Source of the DNA: an uncultured Steroidobacter sp.
GTDB lineage: Bacteria; Pseudomonadota; Gammaproteobacteria; Steroidobacterales; Steroidobacteraceae
Reading direction: 5' to 3'
Length of the DNA stretch: 9,460 nt
Assembly (NCBI GenBank): GCA_938008435.1
Contig: CALLKK010000031.1
Span: 1-9,460 of the forward strand
How positions within the stretch are numbered: the first letter of the stretch is position 1; every line of letters starts with the position of its first letter. This document shows positions 1 through 7,121 of the stretch, piece by piece. The notes beneath the pieces were generated by a model that saw nothing but the letters and a program-made list of their open reading frames with translations, was not told the DNA's origin and searched no databases. A program made the translations under genes and the position numbers.

Positions 1-237
1 CTACCGTATCTCGACATCGTACGGCGCGTGAAGGACGAGTTCGGCGTGCCGACGTTCGTCTATCAAGTGAGCGGCGAGTACGCCATGCTCGCGGCTGCGG
101 CACGAAACGGGTGGCTGAATGAGCGCGCCACGGTGCTCGAATCGCTGTTGTGCATTCGTCGCGCCGGCGCCGATGCCATCCTCACGTATTTTGCAAAGCG
201 TGCCGCAGAATGGCTGCAAGACAGAAACGGAGCCTGA
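1..237 (+). CDS. hemB: Delta-aminolevulinic acid dehydratase (porphobilinogen synthase), 3' end
   Basis: Only the last 78 residues are present; the gene enters from the left edge in frame 1 and stops at TGA 235-237. The enzyme condenses two 5-aminolevulinate molecules to porphobilinogen in cytosolic haem and tetrapyrrole synthesis. The visible segment is the highly conserved C-terminus: YLDIVRRVKDEFGVP, then YQVSGEYAM, then a RAGADAILTYFA block near the end. Within the fragment Y21, S24 and Y63 have the spacing of the substrate-binding Tyr, Ser and Tyr of the family (287, 290 and 329 in the yeast enzyme, from memory). The Schiff-base lysines lie upstream, outside the window. aroE starts one base after the stop, so the two are probably co-transcribed. 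The identification is secure; the internal GTG at 28 is not a start. Confidence 0.96.
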   Translation, partial: LPYLDIVRRVKDEFGVPTFVYQVSGEYAMLAAAARNGWLNERATVLESLLCIRRAGADAILTYFAKRAAEWLQDRNGA

Positions 238-238
238 G

Positions 239-1078
239 ATGAGTCAATCTTCCGAACCCGATCGCTATGCGGTGATCGGTTATCCGGTAGCGCACAGCTG
301 GTCGCCATTCATTCATGGGATGTTCGCGAAGCAAACCAATCAGAACATCACCTACGGGCGCATCGAGGCACCGCCGGAGAATTTCGAGCGCGAGGTCGCG
401 GCGTTCTTCCAAACCGGCGGCAAGGGGTTGAACGTCACCGTGCCTCACAAGCAAGTCGCAGTGCTGATCGCGCGTTACCGAACTCCGCGAGCCGAGATGG
501 CCGGTGCCGTCAACACGCTCATGATCCAAGACGAGGTCATTCACGGCGACAACACGGATGGTGCGGGGCTCATCACGGATCTCACGCAGAACCTGGGATT
601 CAAGCTTGCCGATAAGCGGATTCTTATCATCGGAGCAGGCGGTGCTGCGCGTGGGATCCTCGGACCGTTGCTCAGTGCCGGACCCGAATACGTCGAGATC
701 ACGAATCGCAACGCCGATCGAGCAGTGCACCTGGCAGGCGAGTTCGCCGCGCTCGGCAACTTGCGCGGCTGCGGTTTCGATGAGGTGACCGAAAGCCGAC
801 CGTTCGATCTGGTCATCAACGCCACCTCGGCAAGCTTGCAAGATCTCGTGCCGCCCGTACCGCGTTCGATCATCGGCGATGAGACGCTTGCCTACGACCT
901 GGCGTACGGCAAAGGGGACACTGCGTTTACACGATGGGCCAAGTCCCTCGGTGCTGCCCGCGCGGAATCCGGCTGGGGCATGCTCGTCGAGCAAGCTGCG
1001 GAATCCTTCTTCTGGTGGCGCGGCGTCCGCCCCGACACCAAGCCCGTGCTGGAAGCGATCAAGACGCACAAGAAGTGA
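239..1078 (+). CDS. aroE: Shikimate 5-dehydrogenase AroE
   Basis: This 279-residue enzyme reduces 3-dehydroshikimate to shikimate with NADPH in the cytosolic pathway to aromatic amino acids. The N-terminal substrate domain has the shikimate-binding S20-W-S22 in AHSWSP, the GLNVTVPHK block with catalytic K71, GAVNTL (89-94), and DNTDG with catalytic D107. The Rossmann domain has GAGGAARG (132-139) and an NRNADR loop (156-161) of the NRTxxR type associated with NADP preference in AroE. The C-terminus carries the family's GWGMLVEQAAESF block. The length is normal. ATG 239 is chosen because it begins the AroE alignment and has GGAG at 229-232, six bases upstream; the open frame back to 119 lies inside hemB and is not used. 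The one-base gap to hemB suggests an operon. AroE paralogues such as YdiB are possible, but the motifs favour AroE. Confidence 0.97.
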   Translation: MSQSSEPDRYAVIGYPVAHSWSPFIHGMFAKQTNQNITYGRIEAPPENFEREVAAFFQTGGKGLNVTVPHKQVAVLIARYRTPRAEMAGAVNTLMIQDEVIHGDNTDGAGLITDLTQNLGFKLADKRILIIGAGGAARGILGPLLSAGPEYVEITNRNADRAVHLAGEFAALGNLRGCGFDEVTESRPFDLVINATSASLQDLVPPVPRSIIGDETLAYDLAYGKGDTAFTRWAKSLGAARAESGWGMLVEQAAESFFWWRGVRPDTKPVLEAIKTHKK

Positions 1079-1096
1079 GGCGTAGCACGATACGCC
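1079..1096 (+). terminator. Stem-loop directly after aroE (weak terminator or attenuator candidate)
   Basis: The perfect inverted repeat GGCGTA (1079-1084) / TACGCC (1091-1096) has a six-base loop and begins on the base after the aroE TGA. There is no T-tract after it, so a classical intrinsic terminator is not supported. It may be an mRNA 3' end stabiliser or a weak pause site. Confidence 0.35.
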
Positions 1097-1100
1097 CTGG

Positions 1101-1161
1101 GGGAGACTGGCTCGAGCAAGCGTCCACGAAGCAACGACCAGCCTCCCTACAGTCTACAGCC
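1101..1161. repeat. Intergenic degenerate inverted repeats between aroE and the carbonic anhydrase gene
   Basis: GGGAGACTGG (1101-1110) faces CCAGCCTCCC (1138-1147), a 10-bp inverted repeat with one mismatch. Next comes CTACAGTCTACAGCC (1147-1161), itself a short direct repetition of CTACAG. The 10-mer at 1101 recurs exactly on the opposite strand at 9309-9318, and CTACAGTC recurs inverted at 1703-1710. No coding potential was seen, and no convincing promoter for the downstream gene was found here. Confidence 0.5.
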
Positions 1162-1176
1162 TGATATCGACTGCAA

Positions 1177-1710
1177 ATGAACATCCGAACCTACAACGAC
1201 ATCTCTCCTACCATCGGTGCACGTGTGTACATCGATCCGGCTGCAGTCGTCATCGGACGTGTGACGATCGGCGACGACGCTTCGATTTGGCCGGGTGCGG
1301 TGCTGCGCGGCGACGTGCATGAGATCCGTGTCGGGGCACGTACGAGCATACAAGACGGCAGCGTGCTGCACGTCACGCACGATAGTCCGGAGTTTTCGCC
1401 GGGTGGACACGCCTGCATCGTCGGCTCAGATGTCACGGTCGGTCATCGTGCCGTGCTCCACGCATGCACCGTAGGCAACTTCTGCCTGATCGGCATGGGC
1501 GCGATCGTTCTTGATGGCGCCGTCATCGAAGACAATGTTATCTTGGGTGCGGGCAGCCTCGTTGCGCCCGGTAAGCGCCTCGAGAGCGGCGGCCTTTATG
1601 TCGGCAGCCCCGCACGCCGTGCACGCGACCTCAAGCCTGAAGAGCTCGCGTTCTTGAAATATTCGGCGGAGCACTACGTGAAGCTGAAGGACGCCTACCT
1701 TGGACTGTAG
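1177..1710 (+). CDS. yrdA: Gamma-class carbonic anhydrase family protein (YrdA type), left-handed beta-helix
   Basis: This 177-residue protein is built of hexapeptide repeats forming a left-handed beta-helix trimer, followed by a C-terminal helix (KPEELAFLKYSAEHYVKLKDAYL). It closely resembles E. coli YrdA from end to end. Zinc ligands expected for the family are present: H68 in HVTHD, H90 in TVGHR and H95 in VLHAC. RGD at 44-46 and QDG at 59-61 match the conserved Arg, Asp and Gln-Asp positions of gamma carbonic anhydrases. The enzymatic activity of YrdA-like members is uncertain, so CO2 hydration is a family prediction. An in-frame TGA at 1162-1164 makes ATG 1177 the first usual start, although no clear Shine-Dalgarno precedes it. 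It follows aroE by 98 bp on the same strand and may be read through from it. Acetyltransferases share the fold, but the three histidines favour the carbonic anhydrase family. Confidence 0.93.
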   Translation: MNIRTYNDISPTIGARVYIDPAAVVIGRVTIGDDASIWPGAVLRGDVHEIRVGARTSIQDGSVLHVTHDSPEFSPGGHACIVGSDVTVGHRAVLHACTVGNFCLIGMGAIVLDGAVIEDNVILGAGSLVAPGKRLESGGLYVGSPARRARDLKPEELAFLKYSAEHYVKLKDAYLGL

Positions 1711-1715
1711 GCTTT

Positions 1716-1741
1716 AGCTGGAGCGCCTTCCGGCGCGAGCT
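1716..1741. terminator. Possible bidirectional terminator hairpin between convergent genes
   Basis: GCGCC (1723-1727) / GGCGC (1732-1736) closes a TTCC tetraloop, and outer AGCT arms (1716-1719, 1738-1741) can extend the stem across a small internal loop. It lies 5 bp after the carbonic anhydrase stop and 16 bp beyond the phosphatase stop on the other strand, as expected for a shared terminator. Neither side has a T-tract, so any termination is probably not classical Rho-independent. Confidence 0.4.
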
Positions 1742-1757
1742 ATCCCCCATCCCCTGC

Positions 1758-3173
1758 TCACCATTCCGTCCCATCCCAGCAGCGATCCGTGCGGCCGCTG
1801 CGCGTTTGTAGATGAGGACAGCGCCGGGAGGCAGTCGAAGGCGCACGGTCGACGAAGCGCTTGGCGCCCTCAGGTGCGATTTCGATATCGAAGGCATCGT
1901 AGAGCTCGCCCGCTACGGTCCAGGACTCGTAGCGCAAACGCTCGTCATCGATTCGTACGATCTGATAAAGCTGGGTGTTCTCACCGTGGCGGGCCATCGC
2001 GCTTTGCGCCTCTTCCGACACACGATACTGCTTTGGCCCCGCGACAGACACCACGTATACAGGCGGCTTCGTGCCGCGATCTCGTGTCCCTGCAGCGAAC
2101 AGTCCTTGCCCTCGCGCATAGACATGATCGTGGCCTTGCAGCACGAGGTCGACTCCGTAACGCTCGAACAAGGGCGCCCAATGCTCGCGCAGGTGCGAAT
2201 TGTCGCGGTCGAGGCTCGCCGAGAAGACCGGGTGATGAAAGACGACCACGGTCCAACGGTGAGGATTGTGCTCGAGAAGCGGCTCCAGCCACGCTGCCTG
2301 CGTCGCAGCGCTGCCGCTTTTCAGAGCCGACGTCGAATCGAGCACGATGAAGCGCACGCCCTGATAATCGAACGAATACGTCGTGTGCGGCAGCCCCGAC
2401 GCGCCGTTGCGTGGCAACGGGAACTGCGCTGGCCAATGCGCTGCAAGTTGATACGTTTCGCGCCCGTCAACTTCGCGATCGTGGTGTTCATGATTACCCG
2501 CAGCCGGCACGGTCAGCAGGCTTGCGTGCAGGAAGGCACCGGCGTCGAACCATTCACCCCATTCCGTGTCGTTCTCGCCGGCGCGACCATTCACCAGATC
2601 GCCTGCGTGCACCGCCAAGGCGGCGCGCGGCTCGCGCCGCCACGCCTCGCGTATCACACGCGAGTACAAGCTCTTCACAGAATTCTGGGCATCGCCGAAA
2701 TACAAGAACGCGAACGGGCGCGGCTGCGCCGCGGCGGTACGAATCTGAAACCACTCGCTCCAGGTGCCAGCTCCTTGAACACGGTACGCGTACAGCGCTT
2801 CTGGTTTCAATCCCGAAATCCTTGCATGGTGGTAGTACGCTACGCCGTTTTCCGTCTGCAGCTTCGTCGAGACGGCGCGAATCGTCCTTGCTGCGTCGGC
2901 CAAGTCCGGCGAACTGCGCACCTCAGCAATCTCGAGCACAGCTGAGGCGAGTGTCGCATCCGTGCGCCACGCGACTGCGAACGATGTCGCCGGATCCGCA
3001 TCTGGGAGCGCGACGATGCGCTCCGGAAACGCACTAGGAGCGTAGCGTGCTGCGCCAGGCGGCACGAGCGTATTCGAGCCATGAAGCGTCCCACTCGCCA
3101 GCGACGCTGCGAGACCCACAGCGCCGAAAGCGGCGCAGATCGACATCGAGCCGCGCTTGCGCATCCGACTCAT
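1758..3173 (-). CDS. Secreted purple-acid-phosphatase-like metallophosphoesterase
   Basis: This 471-residue phosphatase has an N-terminal Sec-like signal (basic R3-R7, hydrophobic about 11-26, small residues to about 30) and no lipobox, so a periplasmic or secreted location is likely. Residues about 50-147 form a fibronectin-III-like purple acid phosphatase N-terminal domain ending in LKPEALYAYRV and WSEWFQIRT. The calcineurin-like catalytic domain follows: GDAQ (D161), GDLVN (D192), GNHEH (N227, H228), VVFHHP (H313) and GHDHVYAR (H348, H350). Known purple acid phosphatases have Tyr in the second motif (GDxxY); here it is N195, so the enzyme may not be purple and its metals may differ. The start at ATG 3171-3173 overlaps the phytase stop in an ATGA, indicating translational coupling; a longer in-frame start at 3206 would lie inside phytase. 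The last 38 residues are low in hydrophobics and look like an extra tail. The natural substrate is unknown; partly dephosphorylated inositol phosphates are an inference from context. Confidence 0.9.
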   Translation of the reverse strand: MSRMRKRGSMSICAAFGAVGLAASLASGTLHGSNTLVPPGAARYAPSAFPERIVALPDADPATSFAVAWRTDATLASAVLEIAEVRSSPDLADAARTIRAVSTKLQTENGVAYYHHARISGLKPEALYAYRVQGAGTWSEWFQIRTAAAQPRPFAFLYFGDAQNSVKSLYSRVIREAWRREPRAALAVHAGDLVNGRAGENDTEWGEWFDAGAFLHASLLTVPAAGNHEHHDREVDGRETYQLAAHWPAQFPLPRNGASGLPHTTYSFDYQGVRFIVLDSTSALKSGSAATQAAWLEPLLEHNPHRWTVVVFHHPVFSASLDRDNSHLREHWAPLFERYGVDLVLQGHDHVYARGQGLFAAGTRDRGTKPPVYVVSVAGPKQYRVSEEAQSAMARHGENTQLYQIVRIDDERLRYESWTVAGELYDAFDIEIAPEGAKRFVDRAPSTASRRCPHLQTRSGRTDRCWDGTEW

Positions 3174-4237
3174 GGCAACCCCAGTGCACGCTTCACGTCG
3201 CGCCAATCTACGAGCTTGTAGTTCTGCTGGCCGCGCTTCGGCGCATCCTCATCGTCGTGCATGGCGAGTGCACCTTGGGGATACGGACCGATCGGGCCGC
3301 TCCAGGCGCTTAGGCCATCAGTACCCGTCACACCGTCGATGTTCTTTCCATCTACGACTGCAAACCGGCCTACGTAATCGTATCGGCCATCAATCCGAAA
3401 AATCGGAAACGTGCTGTCTCCTTGGCTCGATACGATGAGGTACTTACGTCCCGCATCGTTCAACAGCGCGAGACCTTCAACATCGGCAGTGATACGCCAA
3501 TTGTCCACCCGCGCGACCGCGACGGGATCCGAGCTCGACTCTGGCGCAAAATCGAAGCGCCAAACAGCAACGTCCTCTTCGCCGACATATAGATGCTGCG
3601 CTTCATCGTCCACCACGCATCCTTCGGGTTGCGTCGCCACTACCAAACGCCGCTCGACGTGACCGACGGGACCGCTTTCGCTCGCCTCGATGCGTACCTG
3701 CAGTATCACACCCTCCTTATTGTTGATCACGGCGTACGTGTGCCCGCCTCTACGCCCAAGGCACAGCCCGTACGGCTCGCCGATATCCGTCTCGATCAAG
3801 CCATATGGCTTTGTCTCAAGCGTATCGGGATCGAGCAAGTACGTTCGAATCCCCAATGCTCTGCGATCGCTCGCAGCGACGAGCACGTATGATTTGCCCG
3901 CCACTGTGAATCCATCGCGCAAATCCACGTTGTTGAGCGGACCGTCGGGGAAGAATTGACGCACACTGCCGTCCAAGTTGTGCACGTACAAACCGTTCGA
4001 TTTGTCGGTGCCGAACAGAAGCGCTCGCGATGGATCGCGCGCATCCGCCCACAGCTCGGGATCGTCGGCATCGACCGCCGAATCCGTCGTGACCATTGTT
4101 TCCATGACAGCAGTCACGGGCTTTGCGGGATCTCCGGGGGCGCGCACTCCCTGATTCAACGCAGTGCACGCTGCGAGTAGCGCGAGCCCGAGGGTGCTCG
4201 CGCCCGCGGCCCCGACGCGAGAGTGTCGTCTGTGCAT
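3170..4237 (-). CDS. Beta-propeller phytase (3-phytase family), lipoprotein
   Basis: This 355-residue protein belongs to the calcium-dependent beta-propeller phytases, which hydrolyse inositol hexakisphosphate. It carries the family signatures: VDADDPELW (55-63), GTDKSNGLYVHNLDG (76-90), NNVDLR (102-107), EPYGLC (154-159), PEGCVVDDE (204-212), LYVGEED (216-222), DVEGLAL (252-258) and SSQGDSTF (270-277). Their acidic residues supply the calcium-bridged phosphate site. The N-terminus has basic residues, a hydrophobic stretch and a lipobox LAAC with C24. Residue +2 is Thr, not Asp, so Lol sorting to the outer membrane is expected. ATG 4235-4237 is preferred because GAGGA at 4245-4249 lies seven bases upstream; a TTG immediately before it would give one extra residue with poor spacing. 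The ribosome site overlaps the stop of the TonB receptor, and the 3' end overlaps the phosphatase start. Bacterial beta-propeller phytases are known to neighbour TonB-dependent receptor genes. The family assignment is secure. Confidence 0.95.
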   Translation of the reverse strand: MHRRHSRVGAAGASTLGLALLAACTALNQGVRAPGDPAKPVTAVMETMVTTDSAVDADDPELWADARDPSRALLFGTDKSNGLYVHNLDGSVRQFFPDGPLNNVDLRDGFTVAGKSYVLVAASDRRALGIRTYLLDPDTLETKPYGLIETDIGEPYGLCLGRRGGHTYAVINNKEGVILQVRIEASESGPVGHVERRLVVATQPEGCVVDDEAQHLYVGEEDVAVWRFDFAPESSSDPVAVARVDNWRITADVEGLALLNDAGRKYLIVSSQGDSTFPIFRIDGRYDYVGRFAVVDGKNIDGVTGTDGLSAWSGPIGPYPQGALAMHDDEDAPKRGQQNYKLVDWRDVKRALGLP

Positions 4238-4250
4238 CAACTGATCCTCA
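4238..4250 (-). promoter_or_regulatory. Ribosome binding site of the phytase overlapping the receptor stop codon
   Basis: On the - strand the receptor stop TGA (4250-4248) runs into GAGGA (4249-4245), followed by seven bases and the phytase ATG at 4237. The arrangement decides the phytase start and suggests reinitiation by ribosomes finishing the receptor. Confidence 0.75.
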
Positions 4251-7070
4251 AAACGTCACGCGAAAACCAAACTTGCCGGTCCAAGAGTATTCTTCGTACT
4301 GCAGGAGGCGTTTGCGTCCGGGACCGGGCTGGTAAGCAACGTAGGGCTCGTCACCTAGATTGACGAACTCCACGAAGATCTGGACCGTATCGCTCAAGCG
4401 ATATTTCGCACTCAAGTCGTACTGGATATGATCCTCCACATACCGGTCTTCCTCTTGCGAGTCGCCGAGCTCTTCCAAGTAGCTATCGCGGTAGGCGGCC
4501 GTCGCACGCAAACTGATAGGACCCTTCTCGTAGCCAAGCGTCAGATTAAATGTGTTCCTGGCTGCTGCTGGCAGTGGGATGGTTCGACCGTTCACACGAC
4601 CTTTCGAGTTGGTGTGGGTATAGTTAACTCCGATCAATAAGCCATCGAGCGGCGCAGGCAAGAAGTCGAGCGGCTGCTGATAGTTCAGCTCCACCCCTCG
4701 CACCGTGGCCTCCTCACCGTTGATGGGCACGATTGCTTCGTCCGCATATACACCGTTGAAGGTGATAGCTTCGAACTCGGCATTGACGATGAAGTTGTCG
4801 ATGCTCTTATAGAACGCGCCTGCCTGCAGCACACCGCGGCTACCCAGGTACCACTCGCCCGACAAGTCGAAGTTCCACGCCTCGTACGGGCGCAGATCCG
4901 GATTGCCGAACTCGCCTTCGCGTTCGCCGTCGTCATTCTGCTCTACGAGAAACCGCGGTGCGAGCTGACCGATGTTCGGGCGCACGAGGCTGCGATATGC
5001 AGCAGCCCGCCACAGGACGTCCGATTGGGCTTGATAGCGCAGGTTGATACTCGGCAGAACATCCATGTAGTCGCGTTCGAAGCGCTGACGGCTTACGTAG
5101 ACTGTATCGTTCTCGACGAGCGCTCCTTTGTACATACCGCCTTCTTCGACAAGCTCGACGAGATTGCCGGCCATATCTTGTCGCGTCTGCTCGGCACGCA
5201 CGCCGGCCACGAGCCTCCACGCACCTCGTTCGTACCGCCCAAGCGCATAGCCTGCATAGACATCTTCTTTGACTACATAGTCGGCAACGGAGGATTCGAA
5301 CTGCGTCTCAAGCTCATCGAGCTCGAATGCTTCTCGATGCGCATCAAAGAAGCGCCTGACCTGCCGCCCGCTCGGCACCGGCCCAATCGCAAGCAAACCG
5401 TACGTTGGCGCACCGCGAACGTCCGCAAGTGTCAGGTCGCCGCCGAAGCCGTCGTAGACATCGAGCTCCAGGTCATACGTCTTTTCGCGCTGACGAGCTT
5501 TGGCTCCTGCCTGCAGAACTAGCACGCTGTCATCCAATGCCAGCTCGCGCGCGACATCGATCTTGAACGTCAGCTCCTCGTCATCGGCAAGGCTGAGTGT
5601 CGTGCGCTCGAGCTTGTCGAATTCGTATGCAGCCGGGTTTACAAACGCTCGCGAAGAATCGATGCTAATCGCATAGCGGGGCAAACGCATGTCGGCATAG
5701 TCAAAACGCACGCCGAACTCGCCTGGCTCGACGAACTCTCGCTGGAACTTCACCGGATCGAGCGAGCCTGCTTCGCGCTCACGCGCGTTCGACCAGGCCG
5801 CGTTGTAACGGAATGTCCACGGACCAGCGTAGGTGTCGCCGCCTAAGTTGAGCGAAGTAATCGTCTGCTCTTCGTAACGGTCCTTGATGTCCCTGACCAC
5901 CTTGATTTCTCCATCGTCCGACGAGAACTCGGCCTGATCCACCGTACCCACCCGCGGAGCTTCGTCCATTTTGAATATGAGCCGGCCGCGAAACTCCTGG
6001 TCCTCGAACCGGCTGCGCAGATAACGTGCGTATAGTGTCGTCGCGTCGCTCGCATGAAATTCCAGCGACAGTGAGCCACCGAGCCTAACTCGTTCGACAT
6101 CGTAGTCGCGATACTCCAACGTGTCGGCATAGACGATGCCATTGCTCTCGTCCCAACCTTCCATTTCGATGTTGTCGGTCGAAAACCGCCGCTTGTAGTA
6201 CGCCAAGCCTCCTGCGAGGCCAAGCCGTTCTCCGAACAGCCTTGAAAAATCGACGCTGCCCTTCGGCGACCACTTGCCGTTCAGATCGTTGTAGGAGCCT
6301 TCTGCGGAGAACGCAAGGTACGGCTCGCGGCGATCAAACGCATGAGTAGTGTTGATCTCGATCGATGCTCCGATCGTGTCTGCATCCATGTCAGGCGTGA
6401 GCGATTTCTTGACCTCGATCGATTCGATGAGCTCTGCTGGAATGACATCGAGCGCGACCGATCGCACAGCGGCTTCCGGTGCAGGAACTCGCGCACCGTT
6501 GATGGACACTGCATTGAGATCCGGTGCAAGGCCGCGCACCGCCACGAAACGGCCCTCGCCCTGATCGTTCAACACATTGATGCCAGACACGCGTCGTAAG
6601 GCTTCGGCTGCGTTCTGATCGGGAAATTGTCCGATGCCATCCCTGCTCAACACGCTTTGCACCCCGTCGGCCGCTCGCTGACGCGACAGCGAGCTCGACA
6701 GACTGGCGCGCTGCCCGACGACAAGAACGCTGTCGATTTCATCCGAACCGAGCAGGATCACAGTCTCGGTCGTCGACGCACCTACAGTGACTCGCTGCTC
6801 GACGGCCGCTGCGCCGATGTAGCTCGCTCGCAATGTATAGGCACCGTCCGGCACGTCTGTGAACCTGAACTGGCCGTCAGCTCCGGTTCGCGTTCGGCGC
6901 GCGAGCTCGAGAAGCTCCACCTGCACGCTTTGCAAGGACTTGATGCCGCTGGAGTCGGTGACCCGCCCTACGAGCGTGCCGGCAAAGGTATGCGTCGCGG
7001 TAGAAAGGCTTGCAGCAAGCACACAGCGGACGGCGAATGCAAGAAGCGTTGAACGAGCGGAATCGGACAT
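4248..7070 (-). CDS. TonB-dependent outer-membrane receptor, phytase-linked
   Basis: This 940-residue receptor would import a substrate across the outer membrane using TonB-ExbBD energy. Residues 1-30 are a Sec signal (cleavage likely after HTFA). Residues about 31-108 form a carboxypeptidase-regulatory-like beta-sandwich (GTLVGRVTD, GQFRFTDVPDGAYTLRASYIG). A TonB-box-like segment follows near 112-120 (IDSVLVVGQ). The plug at about 122-245 contains FPDQNAAEALRRVSGI, QGEGRFVAVRGL and DMDADTIGASIEINT, phrases typical of the Xanthomonas/Caulobacter receptor family (TIGR01782 type). The remainder is a 22-strand-type barrel ending in the usual terminal Phe (GFRVTF). The length is normal and the frame intact. 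ATG 7068-7070 has AGGGG (7077-7081) six bases upstream. It is the first gene of the operon with phytase and phosphatase. The substrate cannot be read from sequence; phytate, a lower inositol phosphate or a metal-phytate chelate is inferred from the neighbours. There is no STN domain, so sigma/anti-sigma signalling is not indicated. Confidence 0.94.
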   Translation of the reverse strand: MSDSARSTLLAFAVRCVLAASLSTATHTFAGTLVGRVTDSSGIKSLQSVQVELLELARRTRTGADGQFRFTDVPDGAYTLRASYIGAAAVEQRVTVGASTTETVILLGSDEIDSVLVVGQRASLSSSLSRQRAADGVQSVLSRDGIGQFPDQNAAEALRRVSGINVLNDQGEGRFVAVRGLAPDLNAVSINGARVPAPEAAVRSVALDVIPAELIESIEVKKSLTPDMDADTIGASIEINTTHAFDRREPYLAFSAEGSYNDLNGKWSPKGSVDFSRLFGERLGLAGGLAYYKRRFSTDNIEMEGWDESNGIVYADTLEYRDYDVERVRLGGSLSLEFHASDATTLYARYLRSRFEDQEFRGRLIFKMDEAPRVGTVDQAEFSSDDGEIKVVRDIKDRYEEQTITSLNLGGDTYAGPWTFRYNAAWSNAREREAGSLDPVKFQREFVEPGEFGVRFDYADMRLPRYAISIDSSRAFVNPAAYEFDKLERTTLSLADDEELTFKIDVARELALDDSVLVLQAGAKARQREKTYDLELDVYDGFGGDLTLADVRGAPTYGLLAIGPVPSGRQVRRFFDAHREAFELDELETQFESSVADYVVKEDVYAGYALGRYERGAWRLVAGVRAEQTRQDMAGNLVELVEEGGMYKGALVENDTVYVSRQRFERDYMDVLPSINLRYQAQSDVLWRAAAYRSLVRPNIGQLAPRFLVEQNDDGEREGEFGNPDLRPYEAWNFDLSGEWYLGSRGVLQAGAFYKSIDNFIVNAEFEAITFNGVYADEAIVPINGEEATVRGVELNYQQPLDFLPAPLDGLLIGVNYTHTNSKGRVNGRTIPLPAAARNTFNLTLGYEKGPISLRATAAYRDSYLEELGDSQEEDRYVEDHIQYDLSAKYRLSDTVQIFVEFVNLGDEPYVAYQPGPGRKRLLQYEEYSWTGKFGFRVTF

Positions 7071-7121
7071 AGGCTGCCCCTGATGACGATGCGTTGATTG
7101 AGCGATCTGCCAGCGAGCGCC

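Noticed and set aside
119..238. Longer aroE start at 119
   Set aside because: It would lie inside hemB coding sequence, and the AroE family begins at about 239, where a good GGAG site is placed.
182..1069. Long - strand open frame opposite aroE
   Set aside because: aroE is confirmed by its motifs; the antisense product has no family features.
1723..1736. Classical Rho-independent terminator
   Set aside because: The hairpin is real but short and neither strand has a following T-run, so it is listed only as a possible terminator.
1812..2945. Long + strand open frame (377 residues) opposite the phosphatase gene
   Set aside because: It is antisense to a gene with complete metallophosphoesterase motifs, its translation is Arg-rich without recognisable domains, and it reflects the GC-rich codon pattern of the true strand.
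3171..3206. Longer phosphatase start at 3206
   Set aside because: It lies within phytase coding sequence; the ATGA overlap at 3170-3173 gives the normal signal peptide directly.
4238..4240. TTG start for the phytase one codon upstream
   Set aside because: The adjacent ATG is the stronger start and has the better distance from GAGGA; the difference is one residue.
5025..5522. 165-residue + strand open frame opposite the receptor gene
   Set aside because: It lies opposite a continuous TonB-dependent receptor frame and shows no recognisable features.
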